Shown here: piece after piece, positions 56,335 through 64,000 of the stretch | Layout: each line of letters opens with the position of its first letter | Position numbering within the stretch: the stretch's first letter is position 1 | NCBI RefSeq assembly: GCF_009915155.1 | Contig: NZ_JAABLM010000001.1 | Location: 124,001 to 188,000 of the forward strand | Length of the DNA stretch: 64,000 nucleotides | Source: Flavobacterium ichthyis | Lineage (GTDB): Bacteria; Bacteroidota; Bacteroidia; Flavobacteriales; Flavobacteriaceae | Direction: 5' to 3' | Made by a program: the position numbers and the translations under genes | Notes under the pieces: generated by a model | Told to the model about the DNA's origin: nothing | What the model saw: only the letters and a program-made list of their open reading frames with translations | The model's database searches: none

Positions 56335-57454
56335 TTTCCTCAAATTCTTTTTTAGATTGCTCAATGTTTTCTATAAAAATATCAAACAAATAACTCGAGT
56401 CATGCGGACCCGGACTCGCCTCCGGATGGTACTGCACCGAAAAACAATTCTTGTTCTTCATGCGCATTCCCGCAACAGTGTTATCGTTTCCGTGGAAATG
56501 TGTGATTTCAAAATCAGGATGTTTTTCTAATTCTTCTCTGTTTACGGCAAAACCGTGATTTTGAGAAGTAATTTCGCCTTTACCGGTAATGGTATTCATT
56601 ACAGGATGGTTGATGCCTCTGTGTCCGTTGAACATTTTGTAGGTAGAAATGCCGTTTGCCAAAGCCAACACCTGATGTCCTAAACAAATCCCAAACACAG
56701 GATCATTGTTGGCCAATATTTTTTTGGCAATACCTATCGCACCGTAAAGTGGATCCGGATCTCCGGGACCATTACTCAAGAAAAACCCATCCGGATTAAA
56801 CGCTTTCATTTCCTCATAACTCGTATCAAAAGGAAACACTTTAATATAACAATCGCGTTTTGCCAAATTGCGTAAAATATTCTTTTTAATGCCTAAATCT
56901 AAAGCGGCTATTTTATATTTGGCATCAGATTCACCTATAAAGTAAGGCGTTTTGGTCGAAACTTTGCTGGCTAACTCTAATCCTTTCATATCCGGGATTT
57001 CTGCCAACAATGATTTTAATTCGTCAATTGATTTTCCATCGGTAGAAATTACTGCATTTTGTGCACCATTGTCGCGAATGTACGCCACTAAAGCGCGGGT
57101 ATCTACATCAGAGATGCAAACCAGGTTGTGTTTCTTAAAATAATCTTCTAAACTTTCGGTGGAGTTTACGCGCGAACGTGTAAAGGAAAAATTTTTACAA
57201 ACCAATCCTGATATCATGATTTGATCGGCTTCAATATCTTCTTGGTTCACGCCGTAGTTCCCGATATGGGCATTGGTAGCCACCATAATTTGCCCGAAAT
57301 AACTTGGATCGGTAAAAATTTCTTGGTAACCCGTCATTCCGGTATTAAAGCAAACTTCGCCAAAGGTCGTGCCTTCAATACCCATAGATTTTCCGTAGAA
57401 GATGGTGCCGTCTGCCAAGAGAATAATGGCTTTTTGTCGTGTGGTATATTTCAT
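56324..57454 (-). CDS. carA: Carbamoyl-phosphate synthase small subunit
   Basis: 376 aa. Glutaminase subunit that feeds ammonia to CarB for arginine and pyrimidine synthesis. The N-terminal CPSase domain (FYGKSMGIEGTTFGEVCFNTGMTGYQEI) is followed by the class I glutamine amidotransferase with FGICLGHQVLALA (catalytic Cys) and QYHPEASPGPHDSS (His, Glu). carB is not next to it. Normal length and motifs. Confidence 0.96.
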   Translation of the reverse strand: MKYTTRQKAIILLADGTIFYGKSMGIEGTTFGEVCFNTGMTGYQEIFTDPSYFGQIMVATNAHIGNYGVNQEDIEADQIMISGLVCKNFSFTRSRVNSTESLEDYFKKHNLVCISDVDTRALVAYIRDNGAQNAVISTDGKSIDELKSLLAEIPDMKGLELASKVSTKTPYFIGESDAKYKIAALDLGIKKNILRNLAKRDCYIKVFPFDTSYEEMKAFNPDGFFLSNGPGDPDPLYGAIGIAKKILANNDPVFGICLGHQVLALANGISTYKMFNGHRGINHPVMNTITGKGEITSQNHGFAVNREELEKHPDFEITHFHGNDNTVAGMRMKNKNCFSVQYHPEASPGPHDSSYLFDIFIENIEQSKKEFEEKAL

Positions 57455-57490
57455 TTTTAGTAGTTATTTTTTTTGTATTCGTGTTACTTG

Positions 57491-57498
57491 CAAAAATA
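57491..57498 (-). promoter_or_regulatory. -7 promoter element of carA
   Basis: TATTTTTG on the minus strand, 37-44 bp before the ATG; full TAnnTTTG match but no clear -33 element. Confidence 0.4.
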
Positions 57499-57738
57499 TT
57501 GCCAAGTGTGTTTGTGTTGTTGTGGTGCAAATTTAGTTCAATTTGCGGGTATCTGAAAATTCTTTTTTTAGTTTGTCGGGTAACAATTATTTACATTATG
57601 TTGTCATTAAAACGAAGGAGGAAACTAACCCCTAATTCTTTTTTTAGTCGCTTCCTTCGTCGGGATGACAAGATTGTATATAATAATTTATTGACAAAGT
57701 TTGGAACTCCCGTTTAAAAAATGCTTTTTGATGGTATT

Positions 57739-57805
57739 AGCCCCGATTGAAAGCTGTAGCTTTTTTGGCTTTTTCTGCCAAAAAACTACTGCGGAAAGCG
57801 GGAAC
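57739..57805. repeat. Dispersed intergenic repeat (family member 2)
   Basis: AGCCCCGATTGAAAGC ... ACTGCGGAAAGCGGGAAC, the inverted counterpart of 40347-40436. The preceding 150 bp hold CTTCCTTCGTCGGGATGACA (about 57652), shared with 42867. The whole 57499-57841 interval has no supported gene. Confidence 0.6.
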
Positions 57806-57841
57806 TACGTTTAAAAAACGCTGAACGATTGGCTGCAAATT

Positions 57842-57885
57842 CAAAAAAAAAAGGATAAACCGTGATGGCTTATCCTTTTTTGTTA
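57842..57885 (-). terminator. Terminator of the ribosomal protein operon
   Basis: AAAAGGATAA (57849-57858) pairs with TTATCCTTTT (57870-57879); A- and T-runs flank it. It lies 21 bp after the rplQ stop. Confidence 0.85.
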
Positions 57886-57905
57886 TGATGCAATGAGTTT
57901 TCTCA

Positions 57906-58412
57906 TTATTCTGCAGCGTCTGTTGAAGTTTCTTCTGAAGCTTTTGGAGTTTCAACTTTTGGAGCTTCTTCCACAGTTTCTTCAGCTTTTTTAGCTTTTC
58001 CACCACGACGGCTTTTCGCTTTTTTCACTTCTTTTTTACCACCGTTGTACAATTCGTTGAAGTCAACTAATTCAATCATGGCCATATCTGCGTTATCTCC
58101 AAGACGGTTTCCTAACTTGATGATACGGGTGTATCCTCCAGGACGGTCTCCTACTTTAGCGGCTACGTCTCTAAAAAGATCGGTAACTGCATATTTGTTT
58201 CTTAGGTATGAGAAAACGATACGACGGTTGTGAGTTGTATCTTCTTTTGATTTTGTAATCAATGGCTCAACAAATTGTTTAAGCGCTTTTGCTTTAGCAA
58301 CAGTAGTGTTAATACGTTTGTGCTCGATAAGTGAGCAAGCCATATTAGACAACATAGATTTTCTATGAGCTGACTGTCTGCTTAAGTGATTTATTTTTTT
58401 TCCGTGTCTCAT
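57906..58412 (-). CDS. rplQ: 50S ribosomal protein L17
   Basis: 168 aa against about 120-130 in E. coli. Core signature [34 protein letters not shown] and the end of the conserved domain ([18 protein letters not shown]) at about residue 120. The extra 45 residues are a Lys- then Glu/Ala-rich low-complexity tail ([20 protein letters not shown] ... TDAAE), usual in Bacteroidetes. Last gene of the operon. Confidence 0.96.
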   Translation of the reverse strand: MRHGKKINHLSRQSAHRKSMLSNMACSLIEHKRINTTVAKAKALKQFVEPLITKSKEDTTHNRRIVFSYLRNKYAVTDLFRDVAAKVGDRPGGYTRIIKLGNRLGDNADMAMIELVDFNELYNGGKKEVKKAKSRRGGKAKKAEETVEEAPKVETPKASEETSTDAAE

Positions 58413-58474
58413 GACGTTTTTTGTTTAACTTCATCTTGCTGCGATCCTCTTTGGAGAGCAAAATATGAAGCAAA

Positions 58475-59467
58475 TTATTCTTTATCTAATTTGTATTTTG
58501 ATAGGTCCATTCCGAAGTGTAGGTTTTTAATCGCCACAAGCTCATCAAGCTCTGTTAGCGATTTTTTACCGAAGTTACGGAACTTCATCAAGTCGTTTTT
58601 GTTGAAAGATACTAAATCTCCGAGTGTATCAACTTCAGCCGCTTTTAAGCAATTTAGCGCTCTTACAGAAAGGTCCATATCAACAAGCTTAGTTTTAAGC
58701 AATTGTCTCATGTGTAACGATTCTTCATCGTAAGATTCTGTTTGTGCGATTTCGTCAGCTTCAAGGGTAATTCTTTCGTCAGAGAAAAGCATAAAATGGT
58801 GTATTAATACCTTTGCGGCTTCAGTTAGAGCATCTTTTGGATTGATTGAACCATCAGTTTTGATTTCAAAAACTAATTTTTCGTAATCTGTTTTTTGCTC
58901 TACACGGAAGTTTTCGATTGCATATTTTACATTTTTTACGGGTGTAAAAATAGAATCTGTAAAAATGGTTCCGATAGCTGCATTTTGCTTTTTGTTCTCT
59001 TCAGCAGGAACGTATCCTCTTCCTTTCTCGATTGTTAACTCCATATTGATGTTAACTTTGCTGTCAAGATTACAAATCACAAGCTCAGGGTTTAATACCT
59101 GGAATCCGGAGATGAATTTTTGGAAATCACCGGCTGTAATTTGGTCTTTACCAGAGATAGAGATTGAAACCGATTCGTTGTCTATATCTTCAATCTGACG
59201 TTTAAAACGCACTTGTTTAAGGTTGAGGATAATTTCGGTAACGTCTTCCACTACTCCTGGAATGGTAGAAAATTCGTGATCTACACCTTCGATACGAACA
59301 GATGTTATTGCATATCCTTCTAAAGCGGAAAGCAAGACTCTTCTAAGTGCATTACCAACAGTCAATCCGTAACCAGGTTCTAAAGGTCTGAATTCAAACT
59401 TACCTTCAAAATCGGTTGAATCGATCATGATAACTTTATCGGGCTTCTGAAAATTAAATATTGCCAT
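58475..59467 (-). CDS. rpoA: RNA polymerase alpha subunit
   Basis: 330 aa. N-terminal assembly domain ([40 protein letters not shown]) and C-terminal domain ([38 protein letters not shown]) are complete. Between rpsD and rplQ, as in most bacteria. Confidence 0.97.
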   Translation of the reverse strand: MAIFNFQKPDKVIMIDSTDFEGKFEFRPLEPGYGLTVGNALRRVLLSALEGYAITSVRIEGVDHEFSTIPGVVEDVTEIILNLKQVRFKRQIEDIDNESVSISISGKDQITAGDFQKFISGFQVLNPELVICNLDSKVNINMELTIEKGRGYVPAEENKKQNAAIGTIFTDSIFTPVKNVKYAIENFRVEQKTDYEKLVFEIKTDGSINPKDALTEAAKVLIHHFMLFSDERITLEADEIAQTESYDEESLHMRQLLKTKLVDMDLSVRALNCLKAAEVDTLGDLVSFNKNDLMKFRNFGKKSLTELDELVAIKNLHFGMDLSKYKLDKE

Positions 59468-59485
59468 ATGTTCGACTACTGTCTA

Positions 59486-60091
59486 TTATTTGTTATACAA
59501 CTCTACGATAAGTTGTTCTTTAATGTTTTCTGGGATTTGGATTCTTGCAGGAACAGAAACGAATACTCCTTCTTTAAGGTCGTTGTTCCAAGTAATCCAT
59601 TCGTAAACATGACTTGAATTAGATAAAGAACGTTCGATAGCATCTAAAGATTTAGATTTTTCACGAACCGCCACTTTGTCACCTGGTTTCAAGTGGTAAG
59701 ACGGAATGTTTACAACTTCTCCGTTTACGGTAATGTGTCTGTGACCTACGATTTGACGAGCAGCTCTTCTTGAAGGGGCGATACCCATTCTAAATACTAC
59801 GTTGTCTAATCTTGCTTCACAAAGTTGAAGTAATACTTCACCGGTAACACCTTTAGTTGCTGATGCTTTTTCGAAAAGGTTTCTGAATTGTTTTTCTAAA
59901 ATTCCGTAAGAATATTTAGCTTTCTGCTTTTCCATTAACTGAACAGCATACTCAGATTTTTTACCTCTTTTTTTAGCCAAACCGTGTTGTCCGGGAGGGT
60001 AATTTCTTTTTTCGAAGGCTTTATCATCTCCGAAGATCGCTTCACCGAATTTACGAGCGATTTTAGTTTTTGGACCAGTATATCTTGCCAT
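59486..60091 (-). CDS. rpsD: 30S ribosomal protein S4
   Basis: 201 aa. Starts [21 protein letters not shown], with no zinc-finger Cys at the N-terminus. S4 RNA-binding domain: [35 protein letters not shown]. Primary 16S rRNA binder and translational regulator of its operon in other bacteria. Confidence 0.97.
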   Translation of the reverse strand: MARYTGPKTKIARKFGEAIFGDDKAFEKRNYPPGQHGLAKKRGKKSEYAVQLMEKQKAKYSYGILEKQFRNLFEKASATKGVTGEVLLQLCEARLDNVVFRMGIAPSRRAARQIVGHRHITVNGEVVNIPSYHLKPGDKVAVREKSKSLDAIERSLSNSSHVYEWITWNNDLKEGVFVSVPARIQIPENIKEQLIVELYNK

Positions 60092-60177
60092 TTTAATTTA
60101 ATTTTGGATAGAGACTATGAATTCAGGTCAAATCCTCCGATAGTCTAAAATCTATCCTGTTATACTTGAAAAATTGA

Positions 60178-60561
60178 TTAAACTCTACGTCTTTTTGGAG
60201 GACGACATCCATTGTGTGGCATTGGGGTAACATCTATAATTTCGGTTACTTCAATACCTGAATTGTGAACTGAACGGATTGCAGACTCACGTCCGTTTCC
60301 AGGTCCTTTCACATAAACTTTCACTTTTTTCAGTCCAGCTTCCAAAGCCACTTTTGCACAATCTTCTGCTGCCATTTGAGCTGCATATGGAGTGTTCTTT
60401 TTAGAACCTCTAAAGCCCATTTTACCAGCTGAAGACCAAGAAATCACTTCTCCTTTTTTATTAGTTAAAGAAATGATGATATTGTTAAAAGTTGAACTAA
60501 TATGAGCCTCGCCAGTTGATTCAATTACAACTTTACGTTTTTTTGTATTTGCTTTAGCCAT
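60178..60561 (-). CDS. rpsK: 30S ribosomal protein S11
   Basis: 127 aa, full length. Signatures [28 protein letters not shown] and [26 protein letters not shown]. 8 nt from rpsM. Confidence 0.97.
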   Translation of the reverse strand: MAKANTKKRKVVIESTGEAHISSTFNNIIISLTNKKGEVISWSSAGKMGFRGSKKNTPYAAQMAAEDCAKVALEAGLKKVKVYVKGPGNGRESAIRSVHNSGIEVTEIIDVTPMPHNGCRPPKRRRV

Positions 60562-60569
60562 ACTACTTA

Positions 60570-60944
60570 TTATTTAGTTGCTTTTTTCTTGTTGGCAACA
60601 GTTTTTCTTTTACCTTTTCTTGTTCTAGAGTTGTTTTTAGTTCTTTGTCCTCTTAATGGAAGACCAGATCTATGACGGATTCCTCTGTAGCATCCGATAT
60701 CCATTAAACGTTTGATGTTCAATGAGATTTCCGAACGAAGTTCTCCTTCGATTTTGAAGTAAGAAACGGCATCACGGATGGCTCCGATTTCATCATCGTT
60801 CCATTCCTGAACTTTTTTGTCTTCGCTAACATTAGCTTTAGCCAAAATTTCACTAGCTCTGCTTTTACCGATTCCGAAGATATAGGTTAAAGCGATAACT
60901 CCTCTTTTGTTTTTTGGGATGTCTACCCCTGCAATTCTTGCCAT
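60570..60944 (-). CDS. rpsM: 30S ribosomal protein S13
   Basis: 124 aa. [26 protein letters not shown] and the C-terminal [28 protein letters not shown] are diagnostic. It begins 2 nt after the rpmJ stop. Confidence 0.97.
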   Translation of the reverse strand: MARIAGVDIPKNKRGVIALTYIFGIGKSRASEILAKANVSEDKKVQEWNDDEIGAIRDAVSYFKIEGELRSEISLNIKRLMDIGCYRGIRHRSGLPLRGQRTKNNSRTRKGKRKTVANKKKATK

Positions 60945-60946
60945 AA

Positions 60947-61063
60947 TTATCCTTGTCTTTGTTTAAATCTAGGATTCTTTTTATTAATAACGTACAATCT
61001 TCCTTTTCTTCGTACGATAATGCACTCGGCACTTCTTTTTTTAACTGATGCTCTTACTTTCAT
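60947..61063 (-). CDS. rpmJ: 50S ribosomal protein L36 (zinc-free form)
   Basis: 38 aa: [20 protein letters not shown] ending NPRFKQRQG. Of the usual zinc ligands only Cys14 remains: Ser stands in place of Cys11, there is no Cys at the third position, and Phe replaces His33. This is the 'C minus' form known from Flavobacteria. Placed between infA and rpsM, as usual in the operon. Confidence 0.95.
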
Positions 61064-61073
61064 TTTAATAGCT

Positions 61074-61289
61074 TTAGTATCTATACGTAATTCTTGCTTT
61101 TGACAAATCATAAGGGCTCATTTCCAGTTTCACTTTATCGCCAGGCAATAATTTGATGTAGTGCATGCGCATTTTTCCTGAAATGTGAGCGATAACGATA
61201 TGTCCATTTTCTAATTCTACACGGAACATCGCATTTGATAATGCTTCAATGATGGATCCGTCTTGTTCTATTGCTGATTGCTTTGCCAT
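61074..61289 (-). CDS. infA: Translation initiation factor IF-1
   Basis: 71 aa, full length. [30 protein letters not shown] and [33 protein letters not shown] match IF-1. 5 nt after secY, 10 nt before rpmJ. Confidence 0.97.
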   Translation of the reverse strand: MAKQSAIEQDGSIIEALSNAMFRVELENGHIVIAHISGKMRMHYIKLLPGDKVKLEMSPYDLSKARITYRY

Positions 61290-61294
61290 AAAAA

Positions 61295-62647
61295 TTAAGC
61301 TACTGCCTTTCTATTTTTACCACTTTTCATCAAACCATCGTAATGCTTGTTCAACAAATACGAATTAATTTGCTGAATAGTATCACTTGCAACTCCAACC
61401 ATAATCAATAACGAGGTACCTCCATAAAATAAAGCCCATGACGGTTGAACATCCAGAACACTTACAACGATTGCTGGGAACACAGCAATTAATGCAAGAA
61501 ATAACGACCCTGGAAATGTAATCAACGACATGATTTTATCTAAGAAATCTGATGTTTCTGCTCCAGGTCTAATTCCAGGAATGAAACCACCACTTCTTTT
61601 TAAATCGTCGGCCATTTTATTTGTAGGTACTGTAATTGCGGTGTAAAAGTAGGTAAAAACAATGATTAATAATGCAAAAACTATGTTATACTGCCAACCA
61701 AAAATATTTTGGAAGGCTGTACTGATAGAAGTTGCAGTTTCTGAACTTGAAAGACCAGCTAATGCTGCCGGGATAAACATAATTGCTTGCGCAAAAATGA
61801 TTGGCATAACTCCAGAAGCGTTGAGCTTTAAAGGAATCCATTGTCTGTTTCCAGCTTGTTCAAACTCGCCCGAAGCGGTTCTTCTTGCATATTGAACAGG
61901 AATCTTTCTTACTGCCATTACAAGTAAAACACACGCTACAATTACGAGTAACCATATAATTACTTCGAAAACCAATAACATTGGACCTCCATTATTGTTT
62001 GTTACTCTAGTTGAAAACTCTTGAATGAACGCTTGTGGCATTCTAGCAATAATTCCTACCATAATCAATAATGAAATTCCGTTACCAATACCTTTATCTG
62101 TGATTTTTTCTCCTAACCACATTGCAAAGATTGTACCTGTTACCAAAATAATAACTGATAAAAACTGGAATGCGAATGGAGAGACCAATCCTGGGTTAAC
62201 ATTTGATAAAAATGCATCACCCGGTAAAGTTCTGTAAAGATTAAAGATATATCCCGGGGCTTGTACCAAAGTAATTAAAATGGTAAGCCAACGGGTAATT
62301 TGGTTCATTTTTTTTCTTCCGCTCTCGCCATCTTTTTGTAGTTTTTGTAGATAAGGTACTGCAATACCCATCAACTGAACAACAATAGAGGCTGAAATGT
62401 AAGGCATAATACCCAATGCAAATACAGATGCTTGCGAAAACGCACCACCTGTAAAAACATCGATTAACCATCCGATCCCTTCTTTAGTTTGATCAGTAAG
62501 TCCATTTAATTTTGTCGCATCAATACCCGGAAGTGTTACTTGAGCACCAAAACGGTACACTAATAACAAACCTAAGGTTACTAAAATTTTATTTTTTAGT
62601 TCCTCAATTTTCCAAACATTGGCAAGCGATTCAAAAAATTTCTTCAT
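61295..62647 (-). CDS. secY: Protein translocase subunit SecY
   Basis: 450 aa with ten membrane segments. Signatures: [32 protein letters not shown] (plug and TM2 region), [21 protein letters not shown], and [20 protein letters not shown]. It forms the Sec channel with SecE and SecG; signal-peptide proteins in this window depend on it. Confidence 0.97.
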   Translation of the reverse strand: MKKFFESLANVWKIEELKNKILVTLGLLLVYRFGAQVTLPGIDATKLNGLTDQTKEGIGWLIDVFTGGAFSQASVFALGIMPYISASIVVQLMGIAVPYLQKLQKDGESGRKKMNQITRWLTILITLVQAPGYIFNLYRTLPGDAFLSNVNPGLVSPFAFQFLSVIILVTGTIFAMWLGEKITDKGIGNGISLLIMVGIIARMPQAFIQEFSTRVTNNNGGPMLLVFEVIIWLLVIVACVLLVMAVRKIPVQYARRTASGEFEQAGNRQWIPLKLNASGVMPIIFAQAIMFIPAALAGLSSSETATSISTAFQNIFGWQYNIVFALLIIVFTYFYTAITVPTNKMADDLKRSGGFIPGIRPGAETSDFLDKIMSLITFPGSLFLALIAVFPAIVVSVLDVQPSWALFYGGTSLLIMVGVASDTIQQINSYLLNKHYDGLMKSGKNRKAVA

Positions 62648-62665
62648 CTTACTTTTAGGGGATTA

Positions 62666-63121
62666 TTATAAAGTTACTGCTTCACCACCAGCGGCCTCGA
62701 TAGCTGCTTTTGCGGATGCTGTAAATTTATGTGCTGTTACCTTTAATTTTGCTTTAAGTTCTCCTCTACCCAAGATCTTAACGATTTCATTTTTAGTTGC
62801 CAAACGAGTCGCTACAAATACAGACATATCAATTGTATTATCTGTAACGATACCGTTATCAACTAGAGCTTGAAGCGTATCAAGGTTTACTCCTTCGTAT
62901 TCTTTACGATTGATATTTTTAAAACCAAATTTAGGCACACGTCTTTGAAGTGGCATTTGACCTCCTTCAAAACCAATCTTTTTAGAATAACCAGAACGAG
63001 ATTTAGCTCCTTTGTGTCCTCTTGCGGAAGTACCACCTTTTCCAGAACCTTCTCCTCTACCTACTCTCTTATTTTGGTTGTGTGTTGAGCCTTCTGCTGG
63101 CTGCAAGTTACTTAAGTTCAT
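62666..63121 (-). CDS. rplO: 50S ribosomal protein L15
   Basis: 151 aa. MNLSNLQPAEGSTHNQNKRVGRGEGSGKGGTSARGHKGAKSRSGYS is the characteristic Gly-rich N-terminus; the C-terminal domain is KLKVTAHKFTASAKAAIEAAGG. Located between rpmD and secY. Confidence 0.97.
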   Translation of the reverse strand: MNLSNLQPAEGSTHNQNKRVGRGEGSGKGGTSARGHKGAKSRSGYSKKIGFEGGQMPLQRRVPKFGFKNINRKEYEGVNLDTLQALVDNGIVTDNTIDMSVFVATRLATKNEIVKILGRGELKAKLKVTAHKFTASAKAAIEAAGGEAVTL

Positions 63122-63135
63122 AACTAATAAGATTG

Positions 63136-63318
63136 TTATTTAGCTTCTTCTACAGAAACTAAGTGTTTTACTTTGTTTATCATCCCAAGGATTGCAGGAT
63201 TTGATTCATGCTCCACAACCTGTCCTAGTTTGCGAAGGCCTAAAGCTTCAAGACCTCTTTTTTGTGTTAGAGGACAATTGATTTTGCTTTTTACTTGTTT
63301 TACTAATAGTTTTGCCAT
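63136..63318 (-). CDS. rpmD: 50S ribosomal protein L30
   Basis: 60 aa. [48 protein letters not shown] is the complete L30 fold. 12 nt after rpsE. Confidence 0.96.
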   Translation of the reverse strand: MAKLLVKQVKSKINCPLTQKRGLEALGLRKLGQVVEHESNPAILGMINKVKHLVSVEEAK

Positions 63319-63330
63319 GATTTTCCTGAA

Positions 63331-63855
63331 TTAACCTTTAAATACTTTTTCTAAAGATACACCTCTTTGTTTTGCAACAGTATAAGCACTTCTCATTTGC
63401 AATAATGCATCAAAAGTAGCTTTTACTACGTTATGAGGGTTTGATGATCCTTGAGATTTAGACAATACATCATGAATTCCAACAGACTCTAATACCGAAC
63501 GTACAGCTCCACCGGCGATTACTCCGGTACCGTGAGAGGCTGGCATTAAAAATACGCGTGCTCCACCGAATTTACCTTTTTGTTCGTGAGGTACTGATTG
63601 ACCACTTAATGGAATTCTAACCAAATTTTTCTTAGCATCTTCTACTGCTTTTGCAATTGCTTCAGAAACATCTTTTGATTTTCCAAGTCCGTGTCCTACT
63701 ACACCATTCTCGTCACCTACTACAACAATAGCAGAAAAACCGAAAGCTCTACCACCTTTAGTAACTTTAGTTACACGGTTTACACTTACCAAACGATCTT
63801 TTAATTCAAGACCACTAGGTTTTACTAGTTCTACGTTTTTGTATTTATGATACAT
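63331..63855 (-). CDS. rpsE: 30S ribosomal protein S5
   Basis: 174 aa. Signatures: [56 protein letters not shown] and [19 protein letters not shown]. The order rplR-rpsE-rpmD is standard. Confidence 0.97.
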   Translation of the reverse strand: MYHKYKNVELVKPSGLELKDRLVSVNRVTKVTKGGRAFGFSAIVVVGDENGVVGHGLGKSKDVSEAIAKAVEDAKKNLVRIPLSGQSVPHEQKGKFGGARVFLMPASHGTGVIAGGAVRSVLESVGIHDVLSKSQGSSNPHNVVKATFDALLQMRSAYTVAKQRGVSLEKVFKG

Positions 63856-63861
63856 AATTTC

Positions 63862-64000
63862 TTAGAATTTAAGTCCGGCTGCACGAGCGCCTTCTGCTAA
63901 TGATTTAATACGTCCGTGGTATAAATATCCACCTCTGTCGAAATTTACAGTTTCAATACCAGCTTTTAATGCTTTTTCTGCTACCAATTTTCCAACTGCT
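63862..64000 (-). CDS. rplR: 50S ribosomal protein L18 (5' part outside window)
   Basis: The last 45 codons are visible: [45 protein letters not shown], then TAA at 63864-63862. These are the L18 C-terminal motifs. The gene continues past the right edge. Confidence 0.95.
   Translation of the reverse strand, partial: AVGKLVAEKALKAGIETVNFDRGGYLYHGRIKSLAEGARAAGLKF

Noticed and set aside
57439..58006. Lys-rich minus frame and plus frame between carA and rplQ
   Set aside because: The minus frame is an alternate reading of the rplQ low-complexity tail and the terminator; the plus frame covers the carA promoter and repeats.

Overview
This window looks like chromosome of an AT-rich Bacteroidetes bacterium, most likely a Flavobacteriaceae member close to Flavobacterium. 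Support comes from the ribosomal/secY/rpoA gene order followed by carA and eno, two proteins with type IX secretion C-terminal sorting domains, a TPR-membrane-AraC regulator, a zinc-less ribosomal protein L36, and promoter-like sequences of the Bacteroidetes type (TTTG / TAnnTTTG). The species is an inference. All function calls come from reading the sequence; no search was run.

Layout. 1-5 kb: 3' part of sppA, an AsmA-like protein and a DUF2797 protein. 5-10.6 kb: three promoterless-looking Rhs C-terminal 'tip' cassettes on the minus strand, each with a different toxin-like end and a following small membrane or lipoprotein gene that is the candidate immunity gene. They are separated by four copies of a 200-300 bp repeat that ends in a REP-like palindrome. 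10.6-22.8 kb: a complete type II-C CRISPR-Cas locus. It has an array of 76 spacers (47-bp repeat, 30-bp spacers, exact 77-bp period), cas2, cas1 and a 1427-aa Cas9. Beyond cas9 lies a 650-bp control region with a clear tracrRNA, a degenerate full repeat, divergent promoters, and a second CRISPR-repeat-like small RNA whose guide-like segment is complementary to the cas9 promoter. 23-26.8 kb: a receiver-only response regulator flanked by two paralogous small proteins, an unknown protein and a TPR/AraC regulator. 26.9-32.4 kb: two secreted RCC1-repeat proteins. 32.5-43 kb: a glycosyltransferase, a PNPOx-like protein, a copper-type MbnP/MbnH cluster, a sodium/solute symporter, a CoA-binding protein, a carboxypeptidase-regulatory-like protein and a MarC protein. 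43-48 kb: two arginine-deiminase-fold hydrolases, citrate synthase, enolase. 48.1-56.3 kb: an accessory stretch between eno and carA (HNH/NUMOD4 nuclease, unknown lipoproteins, a serine hydrolase, a nonsense-mutated XRE regulator, a lipoprotein with no ATG). 56.3-64 kb: carA and the end of the spc/alpha ribosomal protein operon, truncated in rplR.

The main points of interest are in the CRISPR region. The tracrRNA pairing shows that the array is read on the plus strand, convergent with cas9-cas1-cas2, so its leader should lie at about 10.64 kb. There the first repeat is cut at nucleotide 13 and joined directly to an Rhs-associated repeat, so the leader appears to be lost. Next to the tracrRNA gene, an RNA with its own consensus promoter and terminator carries a 22-nt guide-like sequence followed by 16 nt of repeat. 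The guide is complementary, in blocks of 9 and 12 nt, to the promoter region of cas9. This suggests a natural guide for Cas9 self-repression, analogous in logic to tracr-L of Streptococcus pyogenes and scaRNA of Francisella novicida, but in a II-C Bacteroidetes locus.
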